Counted from the first letter of the stretch, positions 39,690 to 51,600 are shown. The stretch: DNA of 64,000 nt from Rhodoferax koreense (GCF_001955695.1 NZ_CP019236.1:124001-188000); one strand, 5' to 3'. The notes: a model not told the origin generated them from the sequence alone. Program-made: numbers and translations.

Positions 39690-41999
39690 ATGAAACGCTC
39701 GTTTGCCTCCGCGGCCGACGCCCATCTGATCCCGTCTCCCGGCTTGCAGGAAGCGCCGGTGCTGGATCTCATGTGCTCGCATTTCGTACTGACGCTGGTG
39801 GCCCGGCAAGGCGCCAAGTTCAACGTGCGGCGAGATCTCAACAGTCTGCTGGCGATGGCCGGCCGGCATCTGGTCTGGCCGCAACCCGTGCTGTTGCGCC
39901 TGCGCGAATTCCTCGGCCGCCGCTGCAAGGACAACGAGTTCTGGCGCGGCCACACCACGCTGGACACGGCGGAGTTCCTCGAGCGCCACGGTGTCTGGCG
40001 CGGTCCTTACGAAGAAGGCACGCTGTTCTTCTACCTCGACGAATATGCGAAGGATCAGCCCAAGGATCTGTTGGCCGCGCTCGCCGTCACTGGCGACTGG
40101 CTGACCCACGTGCTGAAGAAACAATCCACGCTCGTCGAGAAAAACATCGACGCGCTGTCGGGCCTGCTGCAGCTGAACAAGGCGGAGCGCGCCTTGCTGC
40201 TGTATGGCACGCTCGCGCGTTACCAGCGCGACCTGCGCACCATCCTCGTCGAGGTCAAGGTCAACAACGCGCCCGAGGCGTATGCGGCGATCGCCGAAGT
40301 CGCCGGCGTGAGCGCGGCCGAAGTCGGCGAGGCCTTGCGTGCCGGCTCCCGGCTGGAACGTATCGGCCTGGTGGAGAACCTGATCTCCGAACACAACATC
40401 ACCGACCTGGCCGACCTGATGAAGGTCAGCGAGAAGCTGCCTCCGGTGCTGATGCGCGAATACCGCGACCAGAACGAACTCATGGCCGTGTTCACGCGGC
40501 CGGCCACCAAGAGCACGCTGAGCCTGCGCGATTTCACCTTCGTCGACGAGGATGCGCAGGTGTTGCTGGCGCTGTTGCGCAACGCCGTGGTGCGCAAGGA
40601 GCCGGGCGTCAACGTGTTGTTGTACGGCCCGCCCGGCACCGGCAAGACCGAACTCGCGCGCGTCGTGGCGCAGGCCGCGGGGCTGGATCTTTTCGAGGTC
40701 GAGTACGCCGACCGCGACGGCAATTCCTTGAGCGGCCGCGACCGTTACCGCTCGCTGCAGATCGCGCAGGTGTTCCTCAAGGGCAGCGTGCAGGCTGCGC
40801 TGCTGTTCGACGAAGTCGAGGACGTGTTCCCGCCGATCAGTTCCGAGGCCGCGCAGCTCATGGCGCGCGCCGAGCAGGTCGTGGCGCCGAGCAACGGCTC
40901 GGTCAGCGGCAAGGCCTGGGTCAACCAGATCCTCGAATCGAACAGCGTGCCGACCATCTGGGTGACCAACCGCATCGAGCAGATCGACCCGGCGTTCCGG
41001 CGCCGTTTCGCCTACCACCTCGAGCTCAAGTCGCCGCCTCCCGGCGCAAGGGAAGGCCTGGTGCGCAAGACCCTCGAAGGCGTGCAGGTGTCGGATGCCT
41101 TCGTGGCCAAGCTTACCGAACGCAAGGGTCTGACGCCGGCGCAGATCCGCACCGCGGTGCGTTTTGCCGACCTTGCCACGAACGATGCGGCGGGCATGGA
41201 AAGCCTGATCGAACGCCAGTTGCGCAATGCCGACATGGCGCTGGGCAACCGCAGCGCGGACACCACCGGCCGGCTCAGCGTCACCACCTACAGCCTCGAC
41301 ATGCTGAACGTGGAAAGCCGCTTCGAAGTACCGCGCATCGTGGAGGCGCTCAAGGCCCGCGGCCACGGCACGCTGTGCTTCTACGGTGCGCCAGGCACCG
41401 GCAAGACCGCGCTGGCCGAACACATCGCCAAGTCGCTCGAAAAGCCGCTGATCATCAAGCAAGCCAGCGACCTCATGAGCAAATACGTGGGGGAAACGGA
41501 GCAGAACATGGCGGCGATGTTCCGGGAGGCCGAAGCCGAGCAGGCCGTGCTGCTGCTCGACGAGGCCGACAGCTTTCTGCAGGACCGGCGCGGTGCGCAG
41601 CGCACTTACGAAGTCACGGAAGTCAACGAAATGCTGCAGGGCATGGAGCGCTACCGCGGCATCTTCGTCTGCACCACCAACCTGCTGGACCGCATCGACC
41701 AGGCCGCGCTGCGCCGCTTCACTTTCAAGATCAAGTTCAATCCGCTGACGCGGGCGCAGCGCGAAGCCATGTTCGTGGTCGAGGCCCTTGCCGGCGATGC
41801 CGCCCGGCTGGACGCGGCGCTGGCCGCGCGGCTGGCCCGGCTCGAGCAGCTATGTCCCGGTGACTTCGCCGCGGTGAAACGCCAGTCCGACATCCTCGGC
41901 GAAGCCTTGCCCGCCGAAGAGTTCCTCGACCAGCTCGAAGCCGAACACCGCATCAAGCCCGAGGTGCGCGAAGCCCGCGGCATGGGCTTCATGCGCTGA
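39690..41999 (+). CDS. ATPase with two AAA+ modules, function unknown
   Basis: The 769-residue protein has an N-terminal helical region (about residues 1-290) without a known domain, then two AAA+ modules. Module 1: Walker A GPPGTGKT (about 312-319), Walker B ALLFDEVEDVFPP. Module 2: Walker A GAPGTGKT (about 565-572), Walker B VLLLDEADSFLQD and second-region RRFTFKIKFNPL. The second module looks like a Cdc48/FtsH-type AAA, with SKYVGETEQNMAAMFREAE pore-loop-like region. The arrangement (N-domain plus two AAA) suggests a hexameric protein-remodelling machine. I recognise no named family. It is divergent from ilvA; no adaptor or substrate gene is adjacent. Confidence 0.85.
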   Translation: MKRSFASAADAHLIPSPGLQEAPVLDLMCSHFVLTLVARQGAKFNVRRDLNSLLAMAGRHLVWPQPVLLRLREFLGRRCKDNEFWRGHTTLDTAEFLERHGVWRGPYEEGTLFFYLDEYAKDQPKDLLAALAVTGDWLTHVLKKQSTLVEKNIDALSGLLQLNKAERALLLYGTLARYQRDLRTILVEVKVNNAPEAYAAIAEVAGVSAAEVGEALRAGSRLERIGLVENLISEHNITDLADLMKVSEKLPPVLMREYRDQNELMAVFTRPATKSTLSLRDFTFVDEDAQVLLALLRNAVVRKEPGVNVLLYGPPGTGKTELARVVAQAAGLDLFEVEYADRDGNSLSGRDRYRSLQIAQVFLKGSVQAALLFDEVEDVFPPISSEAAQLMARAEQVVAPSNGSVSGKAWVNQILESNSVPTIWVTNRIEQIDPAFRRRFAYHLELKSPPPGAREGLVRKTLEGVQVSDAFVAKLTERKGLTPAQIRTAVRFADLATNDAAGMESLIERQLRNADMALGNRSADTTGRLSVTTYSLDMLNVESRFEVPRIVEALKARGHGTLCFYGAPGTGKTALAEHIAKSLEKPLIIKQASDLMSKYVGETEQNMAAMFREAEAEQAVLLLDEADSFLQDRRGAQRTYEVTEVNEMLQGMERYRGIFVCTTNLLDRIDQAALRRFTFKIKFNPLTRAQREAMFVVEALAGDAARLDAALAARLARLEQLCPGDFAAVKRQSDILGEALPAEEFLDQLEAEHRIKPEVREARGMGFMR

Positions 42000-42173
42000 G
42001 TCGGCGCGCGCAACGCGGCGACCGATGGTCGCCGCACATTTGATGAAACGTCTGACTGGGTTTCTCCACCTGCCGTGAATCGATTCTGCGCGAATCAGGC
42101 GGCGTGCAAATTTTTACAAGCGCCTCCTTGCCGCCCGCGCGACCTGCCCTCTAGACTCGATCCCGCTTAAGCC

Positions 42174-42185
42174 GCAAACGTTTGC
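42174..42185. promoter_or_regulatory. LacI-family-type operator upstream of the nucleoside hydrolase gene
   Basis: GCAAACGTTTGC is a perfect 12-base palindrome with a central CG step, the form bound by PurR/RbsR/CcpA-type LacI-family repressors (E. coli PurR consensus contains GCAAACGTTTGC). It sits 35 bases before the start ATG of a nucleoside hydrolase gene. No LacI-family gene is in the window, so the regulator is elsewhere. Confidence 0.6.
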
Positions 42186-42220
42186 TTTTTCAACGTGATC
42201 GGACAACAACGGGAGTGGGA

Positions 42221-43360
42221 ATGAAAATTCAGCGGCGTATTTTCCTGGCGGTGGCGGTTCTTTCGGTGGCGGTGTCTGCCTGCGGTGGCGGCAGCAGTTC
42301 TTCCGCGGTGGTGCCGAAGGTCATCATCGACAGCGACTACAACACCATGAGCGACGACGGCCAGCTGGGTGTCATGGCGGCGCAACTGCAGGCGCAGGGC
42401 AAACTCAAGGTCATGGGCATCAGCGTGGTGTCGGGCAACCAATGGCTCAAGCAGGGCGTGGCGGACGCGCTGAAATCGGTCGAGCGTCTCGGTGTGGAAG
42501 ACCGCATCGGTGTCTACGCGGGCGCGAACCATGCCTTCAACCACGACTTCGCCACGATCCAGCGTGAACTCGCCGCGGGTGCGGGCGGTGACGGTTACCT
42601 AGGTGCGTGGAACGGCCCCGAGCCGCTGAGCGATGCCGACCTGAAACCCTCGCCCGACGGCTTCGCCACCCATACCAAGGTGCAGGCCAAAAGCGCGGTG
42701 GATTTCATCGTCGACACGGTCAAGGCCAATCCGAAGGAGGTCACCATCCTCGCGATCGGCCCGCTGACCAACATCGCGATGGCCGCCCGTCGCAATCCCG
42801 AGATCGTGCCGCTGATCAAGCAGATCATCTACATGGGCGGCGCCGTCGATGTGGCTGGCAACACCACCAAGCTGGCCGAGTTCAACTGGTGGTTCGACCC
42901 CGAAGCCGCGCAGGAAGTCGTGCGGCTGCCGATCCCGCAGGTGGTGGTGCCGCTCGACGTGACCGACACCGTGCTGCTCGACAAGACGGTCTACGACCGC
43001 ATCGCCCATCCGGCCAAGCCCACGGCGGTGACGGACGTGTTCCAGAAACTCAACGGCTACGGCTTCGACGGCAAGAACGGCTTCGAGACCAACCCGAGCT
43101 ACACCCAGAACATCTGGGACACCTTGACCCTGGCCTACCTGCTCGACCCGGCCTACGCCACCAGCACCGTGCAGCGCTACGTCGACGTGCTGGCCAAGCC
43201 CGGCGCGGCGGACAACGGCCGTTCGGTCGGTTATGCCGAGCAGCCCGCCGGGCCGGCACTGCAGAAGATGACGGTGGTGAAGACCTTCGACAACAAGCGT
43301 TTCTTCGAACTCTACGTCGACCTGCTCACCCGTCCGGTGCCGGTCACCCTCGCGCCCTGA
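42221..43360 (+). CDS. Nucleoside hydrolase lipoprotein
   Basis: The 379-residue product has a lipoprotein signal (RIFLAVAVLSVAVSAC, lipid-modified Cys21, Gly/Ser-rich linker after it), so it is anchored to the envelope and acts in the periplasm. The hydrolase domain has the acidic metal site VIIDSDYNTMSDDGQLG near residue 35 (an extended form of the usual DTDxGxDD), ILAIGPLTNIAMA near residue 190, YMGGAVDVAGNT near residue 208 and PLDVTDTV near residue 245. Family enzymes cleave nucleosides to base and ribose. Start ATG 42221 has a GGGAGTGGGA ribosome region. A LacI-type operator lies just upstream, hinting at control by purine or ribose. Confidence 0.9.
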   Translation: MKIQRRIFLAVAVLSVAVSACGGGSSSSAVVPKVIIDSDYNTMSDDGQLGVMAAQLQAQGKLKVMGISVVSGNQWLKQGVADALKSVERLGVEDRIGVYAGANHAFNHDFATIQRELAAGAGGDGYLGAWNGPEPLSDADLKPSPDGFATHTKVQAKSAVDFIVDTVKANPKEVTILAIGPLTNIAMAARRNPEIVPLIKQIIYMGGAVDVAGNTTKLAEFNWWFDPEAAQEVVRLPIPQVVVPLDVTDTVLLDKTVYDRIAHPAKPTAVTDVFQKLNGYGFDGKNGFETNPSYTQNIWDTLTLAYLLDPAYATSTVQRYVDVLAKPGAADNGRSVGYAEQPAGPALQKMTVVKTFDNKRFFELYVDLLTRPVPVTLAP

Positions 43361-43387
43361 GCCCCGTGCGCGGCGGGCCAGGCGGCA

Positions 43388-45256
<1,869 letters not shown>

Positions 45257-45278
45257 GGCGCGATGGGAAAGGAGAGAT

Positions 45279-45343
45279 TGCTATCCAAAAGATAGCTGGA
45301 AGCGTAGATGGAAATTGCGCGAGAGGCTGATTTGATTCAAAAC
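45279..45343 (+). repeat. ~60-bp dispersed repeat between recQ and the metH-like gene
   Basis: The left block TTGCTATCCAAAAGATAGCTG contains a short dyad CTATC-CAAAA-GATAG; the right block is GCGCGAGAGGCTGATTTGA. It is the only intergenic copy of the family and the clearest one, and it lies between two divergent genes. From memory, near-identical elements are common in Comamonadaceae genomes; their function is not known to me. Confidence 0.75.
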
Positions 45344-45413
45344 ATGGCGCATGCGGCGCGGCATCAACCCGTATTGTCCAAGGAAAACCGGCTGTTCCTA
45401 CAATCGAGGCCTC

Positions 45414-46466
45414 ATGAAAACGCCCACCTACACCCGCGCCCAGCAACTGCCCGCCATCCTGGCGCAGCGTATCGCCATCCTCGACGGGGCCATGGGCACC
45501 ATGATCCAGCGCTTCAAGCTGGGCGAGGCGCAGTACCGGGGCAAGCGGTTCAAGGACTTCCACAAGGACGTGAAGGGCAACAACGAGTTGCTGAGCCTGA
45601 CGCGGCCCGACGTCATCACCGACATCCACGAGGGCTACCTCGCCGCCGGTGCCGACCTGATCGAGACCAACACCTTCGGCGCCACCACCGTGGCCCAGGC
45701 CGACTACGACATGGCCGACCTGGCGCGCGAGATGAACCTGGCCTCCGCCAAACTGGCCCGCGCCGCCTGCGACAAATATTCGACACCGGACAAGCCGCGC
45801 TTCGTCGCCGGCGCCCTCGGCCCTACCCCCAAGACGGCCAGCATCAGCCCCGATGTGAACGACCCCGGCGCGCGCAACGTGAGCTTCGAGGAACTGCGCG
45901 CCGCGTACTACGAGCAGACCGAGGCCCTGGTCGAAGGCGGCAGCGACGTGCTGCTGGTCGAGACCATCTTCGACACGCTGAACGCCAAGGCTGCGCTGTT
46001 CGCCATCGACGAATACTTCGAGAAATCCGGCGAACGCCTGCCGTTGATCATCAGCGGCACGGTGACCGATGCCTCCGGCCGCATCCTGAGCGGCCAGACC
46101 GTCACCGCCTTCTGGCACAGCGTGCGCCACGCGCAGCCGCTGGCCATCGGCCTGAACTGCGCCCTCGGCGCCGCGCTGATGCGCCCCTACATCCAGGAGC
46201 TCAACCGCGCCGCGCCCGACACCTTCATCAGTTGTTACCCGAACGCCGGCCTGCCCAACCCGATGAGCGACACCGGCTTCGACGAAACCCCGGCCGACAC
46301 CTCGGCCCTGGTGCGCGAGTTCGCGGCCGAGGGCCTGGTCAACATCGTCGGCGGCTGCTGCGGCACCACGCCGGACCACATCGCGGCGATCCATGAGGCG
46401 GTGGCACCGCTGGCGGGGCGGGCGTTGCTGGGCGGGAACGTGCGCTTCTACGAAGCGGCGGCCTGA
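45414..46466 (+). CDS. Homocysteine S-methyltransferase module of split methionine synthase
   Basis: This 350-residue protein is the homocysteine-binding module of cobalamin-dependent methionine synthase standing as its own gene: [12 protein letters not shown] near residue 24, [34 protein letters not shown] near residue 62, NCALG (first zinc Cys, about residue 250) and [10 protein letters not shown] (two more zinc Cys, about residues 315-316). The methyltetrahydrofolate- and cobalamin-binding modules of MetH are missing, and no second metH-like gene is next to it, so the partner must be elsewhere. Split MetH is common in Burkholderiales. Start ATG 45414. No riboswitch was recognised in the 157-base upstream gap, which holds a dispersed repeat. 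Confidence 0.9.
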   Translation: MKTPTYTRAQQLPAILAQRIAILDGAMGTMIQRFKLGEAQYRGKRFKDFHKDVKGNNELLSLTRPDVITDIHEGYLAAGADLIETNTFGATTVAQADYDMADLAREMNLASAKLARAACDKYSTPDKPRFVAGALGPTPKTASISPDVNDPGARNVSFEELRAAYYEQTEALVEGGSDVLLVETIFDTLNAKAALFAIDEYFEKSGERLPLIISGTVTDASGRILSGQTVTAFWHSVRHAQPLAIGLNCALGAALMRPYIQELNRAAPDTFISCYPNAGLPNPMSDTGFDETPADTSALVREFAAEGLVNIVGGCCGTTPDHIAAIHEAVAPLAGRALLGGNVRFYEAAA

Positions 46467-46558
46467 GACCGGACCGGGCACGCGGTAGGATTCCTGCTGT
46501 CGCTCGACAGTGCGCGGCGTGACGAACCGCGTTTCATTCCAACAGCAGGAGGAATCCC

Positions 46559-46936
46559 TTGAGAGTTTTCAACGTACGTGTCGCTGCCGTACTGATCGCC
46601 GCCGCACTGGCCGGCTGTGCCAGCACCGATCCCCAGCCCTGGCCAGCCAAGGTGGTCAGCGTGGACCAGATGAAAGTGCTCACGCCGATCCGGATGAAGT
46701 TCATCCACACCTCCGAGGAAAAGAGCGGCGTGTTGACCACCGTGCTGGTGGTGCATGTGGATGCGCAGGGCAAGGCGGTTCGCTCACGCGTCGAACAATC
46801 CAGCGGCCACGCCCGCGTGGATGAGGCCGCCAAGCTGGCACTCCTGGAGGCGCGTTTCGCGCCCTACACCGTGGACGGCGCGCCCGAGGCCGTCAGCGTG
46901 GTGATGCCCATGCATGTGCCGGTGAAGAAACTCTGA
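46559..46936 (+). CDS. Lipoprotein with TonB C-terminal-like domain
   Basis: The start is TTG 46559: an AGGAGGAA ribosome site lies five bases before it and no ATG is near. The 125-residue product has a lipoprotein signal (VAAVLIAAALAGC, lipid Cys20), so it is an envelope lipoprotein, followed by a TonB-C-like fold (VLVVHVDAQGKAVRSRVEQSSGHARVDEAAKLALLEARFAPY) at about residues 60-110. Such proteins are annotated as energy-transducer TonB-like but lack the long periplasmic spacer and membrane anchor of true TonB. Function unknown. Confidence 0.8.
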   Translation: MRVFNVRVAAVLIAAALAGCASTDPQPWPAKVVSVDQMKVLTPIRMKFIHTSEEKSGVLTTVLVVHVDAQGKAVRSRVEQSSGHARVDEAAKLALLEARFAPYTVDGAPEAVSVVMPMHVPVKKL

Positions 46937-47015
46937 GTCCTGTCAACCCTGGTTGACCGAATGGACAGCCCGCCCCGCACAGGCCAACATGCAGGTTTTC
47001 CAAAAGGACCTGGCC

Positions 47016-47669
47016 ATGACCCTCGACCCTCTGGTCGCGCGACTCGAACAAACCTATTCCGGCGTACTGAACGACGTGATGCGCGGCCAAGGGCTGCGTG
47101 ACTTCACGCTGCCGCCGAGCCTGCGCCCGCTGATCCCGCGCCAGAAGCTGTGCGGGCCGGTGTTCACCGTGAGCGGCAAGGTCGACACCAGCGCGGATGC
47201 GCACACCACCTTGCTGGCCTGGACGGGGCTGCTGTCGAAAGCCAAGCCGGGCCATGTGCTGCTGATCCAGCCCAACGATTCCACCGTGGCGCACATGGGC
47301 GAGCTCTCGGCCGAGACGCTGAAGTTCCGCGGCGTACGCGGCGTGGTGGCCGATGGCGGCACGCGCGACGCCGAGTTCATCATCGACATGGGGCTGCAAG
47401 TCTGGCACCGCTACTTCACGCCGCGCGACATCGTGAGCCACTGGTTGCCGGATGCGTTCGACGTGCCGGTGCAGATCGGCGACGTGACGATCGCGCCGGG
47501 CGACTACGTGTTCGGCGACACGGACGGCATGGTCCGCCTGCCGAAGGCCCAGGCCGAGTCCATCGTGGCCGCGGCCGAGGAGGCCATGGGCAAGGAGAAC
47601 CTGGTGCGCAACGCCATCCTGGAGGGGGTGGACCCGCAGGAGGCGTACCTGCGGCACGGCAAGTTCTGA
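47016..47669 (+). CDS. RraA-family protein (HMG/CHA aldolase-like)
   Basis: The 217-residue product belongs to the RraA / 4-hydroxy-4-methyl-2-oxoglutarate aldolase family: GVVADGGTRDAEFI near residues 110-123 holds the substrate/metal-binding Arg and Asp, and HMGELSAETLKFRGVRG precedes it. Members are class II aldolases or oxaloacetate decarboxylases, or RNase E regulators; the catalytic-type residues favour an enzyme. I chose ATG 47016 with AAAGGA about seven bases upstream; ATG 46989 is possible. The C-terminus VDPQEAYLRHGKF is typical of the aldolase branch. It is followed by a hairpin repeat (47680-47740). Confidence 0.88.
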   Translation: MTLDPLVARLEQTYSGVLNDVMRGQGLRDFTLPPSLRPLIPRQKLCGPVFTVSGKVDTSADAHTTLLAWTGLLSKAKPGHVLLIQPNDSTVAHMGELSAETLKFRGVRGVVADGGTRDAEFIIDMGLQVWHRYFTPRDIVSHWLPDAFDVPVQIGDVTIAPGDYVFGDTDGMVRLPKAQAESIVAAAEEAMGKENLVRNAILEGVDPQEAYLRHGKF

Positions 47670-47679
47670 TCCACGCTTG

Positions 47680-47740
47680 CCGTTCGTGCTGAGCCTGTCG
47701 AAGCATTTGCACGGCCCTTCGACAGGCTCAAGGCGAACGG
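47680..47740. repeat. Inverted repeat of the GAGCCTGTCGAA family, likely bidirectional terminator
   Basis: Arms CCGTTCGTGCTGAGCCTGTC (plus strand) and the reverse complement of CCTTCGACAGGCTCAAGGCG pair over about 25 bases, with a short loop. It shares the core with the copy at 25900. It lies 10 bases after the RraA-like gene stop and 14 bases before the stop of the convergent regulator gene, a good place for a bidirectional terminator. Confidence 0.8.
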
Positions 47741-47754
47741 GTGATCAGGTGAAC

Positions 47755-48660
47755 CTAAGCCGGCGGCAGCAGCCGCCCGGCGATGGCCGTGGCCGCGGAG
47801 CGCGTCTCCACGCCGAGCTTCTCGAAGATGTGCTCCAGGTGTTTGTTCACCGTGCGCGGGCTCATGCCGAGGATGTCGGCGATGTCGCGGTTGGTCTTGC
47901 CCTTGGCCAGCCACGACAGCACCTCGGTCTCGCGTGGCGTGAGCGGCACGTCGGGCTGGCGCAGCGCGGTCACCGTGTCGGCCGCGAGCACATGGAGCAG
48001 CAGCGTGGCCTCTGAGAATCCGCTCTGGCCCATGTGCCGCGCCACCAGGCGCCGGCGACCGGGCATGGCCGCGCTGGTCTGGCCGAGCCCGATGGCCGAC
48101 TGCAGCCAGGTCGTGCGTTCATCCGCCGCGTCGGGTTGGAAGGCTTCGTCGAGCCAGCGCGTGGCCTGCGGCGAGCGCCAGGCGACGCGGCCGAGGCCGT
48201 CGAGCACCACGGCGCCCATGCCGGCCACGTCCACCGCTTCGCGCGCCAGCCGTGTCGCCTGCGCATTGCGCACGTGCGTGGCGAGCCGCGCCAGCACCTC
48301 GGGGATGCGCAGTGGCTTGACCACGTAGTCCACGCCGCCCGCGGCGAAGCCCTGCAGGATCTGTTCGGTCTCCGACAGGCCGGTCATGAACACGATCGGC
48401 ACATGCGACCACGGTGGTGTCGCCTTGAGCTGGCGGCACAGGGCGAAGCCATCGATGCCGGGCATCACCGCGTCGAGCAGCACACCGTCGGGCACGGCGA
48501 TCTCGAAGCGCTGCAGGGCCTCTTCGGCGTCGCGCGCCACCAGCACCGCATAACCTTCGGCGTCGAGCGCATCCACGAGCATGCGCAGCGTGTCGAGGGC
48601 ATCGTCCACCACCAGGATCACGCGGCGCGCAGGTTCGGGTGGGGGGTCAAATCGGTTCAT
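47755..48660 (-). CDS. LuxR-type response regulator (receiver plus helix-turn-helix)
   Basis: The 301-residue protein has an N-terminal receiver (ILVVDDALDTLRM near residue 15, phospho-acceptor Asp in GVLLDAVMPGIDG near residue 63, Lys in VVKPLRIPEV near residue 118). A middle segment of about 100 residues is followed by a C-terminal LuxR/NarL helix-turn-helix (LTPRETEVLSWLAKGKTNRDIADILGMSPRTVNKHLEHIFEKLGV, about residues 240-285). The gene start overlaps the end of the permease-kinase gene by 4 bases, so the two are a cognate pair translated together. The middle segment looks PAS-like (VVLDGLGRVAWRSPQATRWLDEAF). Proposed targets are the urt/fmd and amiE units. Confidence 0.93.
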   Translation of the reverse strand: MNRFDPPPEPARRVILVVDDALDTLRMLVDALDAEGYAVLVARDAEEALQRFEIAVPDGVLLDAVMPGIDGFALCRQLKATPPWSHVPIVFMTGLSETEQILQGFAAGGVDYVVKPLRIPEVLARLATHVRNAQATRLAREAVDVAGMGAVVLDGLGRVAWRSPQATRWLDEAFQPDAADERTTWLQSAIGLGQTSAAMPGRRRLVARHMGQSGFSEATLLLHVLAADTVTALRQPDVPLTPRETEVLSWLAKGKTNRDIADILGMSPRTVNKHLEHIFEKLGVETRSAATAIAGRLLPPA

Positions 48661-51600
48661 GTCGCGTCATGTTCGGGTTCTCGCAAATGGTGGGCCAGGG
48701 CCTGGAAGTCGAAACGGTCGGCGCAGGCCTGCAGCCGTTGCAGCGCGGCGGCGTGTTCGGGCCACGTGGCCCGCGCCGTGCGCAAAGTTTCGCGCAGGGC
48801 GCCGGCCTGGCCCTGGCGCGCCAGCCGGTTCAGGTCTTCGCGCAGCGCTTGCGGCAACGCGGCCAGCTGTGCGGCAGGATCGGCATTCGCCCGGCCCGGC
48901 GTGGCCTCGTCGTCATCGCTTCGCATCGCATCATAGGGCGTGCCGGCCGTGCGCATCGGCCGGTGCCGGTCCACGAGCGACAGCGGCGTGTTGTCGCGCA
49001 CCCATTCGAGCTGCAGCGCACGCTCGAGCGCATCGAGCAGTTCGGACTCGATCACCGGTTTGCCGACGAAGCCCTGGCAATCCAGCGTCGCCAGCCGTTC
49101 AGGCTGGTGGTCGAACAGATTGGCCGAGACGAAGACGATGGGCAGTTGCCCGGCCGGCATCAGGCCGCGCAGCAGGGCCGCGGTCTGCCAGCCGTCGAGG
49201 TCGTCCATGGTCAAGTCGAGCAGTACCAGGTCGGGCGGCTCGTGCTGCACGATTTCCAGGCATTCGCGGCCGCTGGCGGCTTCGCGCACGTCGAAGCCCA
49301 GCGGCACCAGCAGGCCGGCGAGCAGCTGGCGTTGCAGCGGCTGGTCGTCCACCACCAGCAGCGTGCGCCGCGGCGCGAGGTAGCCGATGACCGGGCGCAG
49401 CGCCACGGGCCGCAGAGGCGGCCGTGTCGGGTCGGCGGCGATGCCGGGCAGGTACAGCCGCACGGTGAAGGTGCTGCCCTGGCCGGGTGTGCTGGTCATG
49501 CTGAGCTCGCCGCCCATCAACTGCGTGAGCAGATGGGTGATGGTCAGGCCCAGGCCGGTGCCGGTTTCGCTGGCGCGCCGGCCCGCGCTGCCGCGCTCGA
49601 ACGGCAGGAAGATGCGCTCCTGGTCCTGCGGCGCGATGCCGATGCCGGTGTCGATGACCTCGATGCGGGTCACGTGCTGGCGGAAGTCGAGCCTGAGGCG
49701 CACCTCGCCCTGGTCGGTGAAGCGCACGGCGTTGGCCAGCAGGTTGATCAGGATCTGCCGCAGCCGCTTGGCGTCCGCGCGGATCCAGGCCGGCGCCGCA
49801 CCTTCGGTCTGCACGGTGAAGCGCAGGCCCTTGGCCTCGGCCTGCGGCCGCAGCATGCCGTCCACGTCGTCGAGCAGGCCGGCCAGCGGCAGCGGCGCCG
49901 GGTCGAGCCTCAGCCGGCCGGCCTCGATGCGCGCGAGCTCCAGCGAGCCGTCGATGAGCGCGTGCATGTGCTGGCCGCTGTGCTGCATGGTCGAGAGCGT
50001 CTCGCGCATCCAGCCATCGGTCTGCGGGTTCTTGAGCAGGATCTGCGTGTAGCCGAGGATGCTGTTGAGCGGCGAACGCAGCTCGTGCGTCATGCCGGCC
50101 ACGTAGCGCGTCTTGGCCAGGCTGGCCGACTCGGCATGGTCCTTGGCGGCCTGCAGTTCGGCGTCCGTGCGTTTGTGGGCCTCGATTTCCTGCAGCAGCA
50201 GTTGCGTCTGGCGCTCGGATTCGTCCTGCGCCATGCGCCGGCTGTCGGTGCTCAGCACCACCCACCAGGCGCACACGGCGGCCAGCAGCGCCAGCAGCAG
50301 CGCCACCTTGAGGAAGGGCGCGCGCAGGAACTGCGCCGGGGTCTCCAGGCTTTCCTGCACGTACACCACGCCCACCAGGAAGGCCATCACCGCGCACAAC
50401 GTGATCATCACCATCAAATACTGGCCGAGCCGGAAGTTGACCTTGGCCGCCCACTGCCGCGGCAGCAGCAGGGCAGCCACGGCGCGCAGCTGGTCGGTAG
50501 CGCGCGAGCCGGTCTTGCAGCGGTCGTGGCAGCGCGATTCGAGCGAGCAGCACAGCGAGCAGATCGGCGCGCCGTAGGCCGGGCAGCGGGCCATGTCTTC
50601 CGATTCGAACTGGTTCTCGCACACCGTGCAGCGCACGATCTCGCCCGGCGCCCAGCCGGTGTCGGGCGAACGCGCCAGGTAGTAGCGGCCGCCCGTGGCC
50701 CAGGCCAGGAGCGGCGCCAGCGCCATCGACACCACCAGCGCCACCATCGGCGAAAACGCGGCAGCCGTCTCGCCCAGCCATCCCGCATAGGCGCAGCAGC
50801 CGGCGATGGCGGCCAGGATCATCGCGCCCAGGCCGACCGGGTTGAAGTCGTACAGATGCGCGCGGCGGAACTCGATGCCCTTGGGCGACAGACCCAGCGG
50901 CTTGTTGATCACCAGGTCGGCCACCAGCGCGCCCACCCAGGCGATGGCCACGTTGCTGTACACCGCCAGCACCTTTTCCAGCGCGCCGAACACGCCCATG
51001 GTCATCAGCAGCGTGGCGATACCCACGTTGAACACCAGCCAGACCACGCGGCCCGGGTGGCTGCGCGTCACGCGCGCGAAGAAGTTCGACCAGGCCAGCG
51101 AACCGGCATAGGCGTTGGTCAGGTTGATCTTGATCTGCGACACCACCACGAACAGCACGGTGATGCCCACCGCCGCGCCGGGCAGGCCCACCGCATGCAT
51201 GATCTGGTTGAACCCGGCCAGGAACATCTGCGTGGGCTCGGCGGCGCGGCCCGCGCCCACCTCGAACTGCAGCGCCGCGAAGGCCAGGAACGCGCCGCCG
51301 GCCATCTTCAGCATGCCCATCACCACCCAGCCCGGGCCGGCCACGAGCACCGCGCCCCACCAGCGCTTGCGGTTGGCCGCCGTGCGCTCGGGCAGGAAGC
51401 GCAGGAAGTCCACCTGTTCGCCGATCTGCACCACCAGCGAGAAGATCACCGCCGCGGCGGCGCCGAACATCAGCGGATCGAAGCCGCTGCTGCCCGATTT
51501 CAGGCCCGACAGGCCGGCGAAGTCGCGGTACAGCTGCGGCTGGCTGATGCCGATCCACACGAAGGGCAGCAACAGCAGGAACAGCCACAGCGGCTGCGTC

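Noticed and set aside
45257..45413. Cobalamin or SAH riboswitch before the metH module
   Set aside because: No conserved riboswitch core was recognised; a dispersed repeat fills much of the gap.
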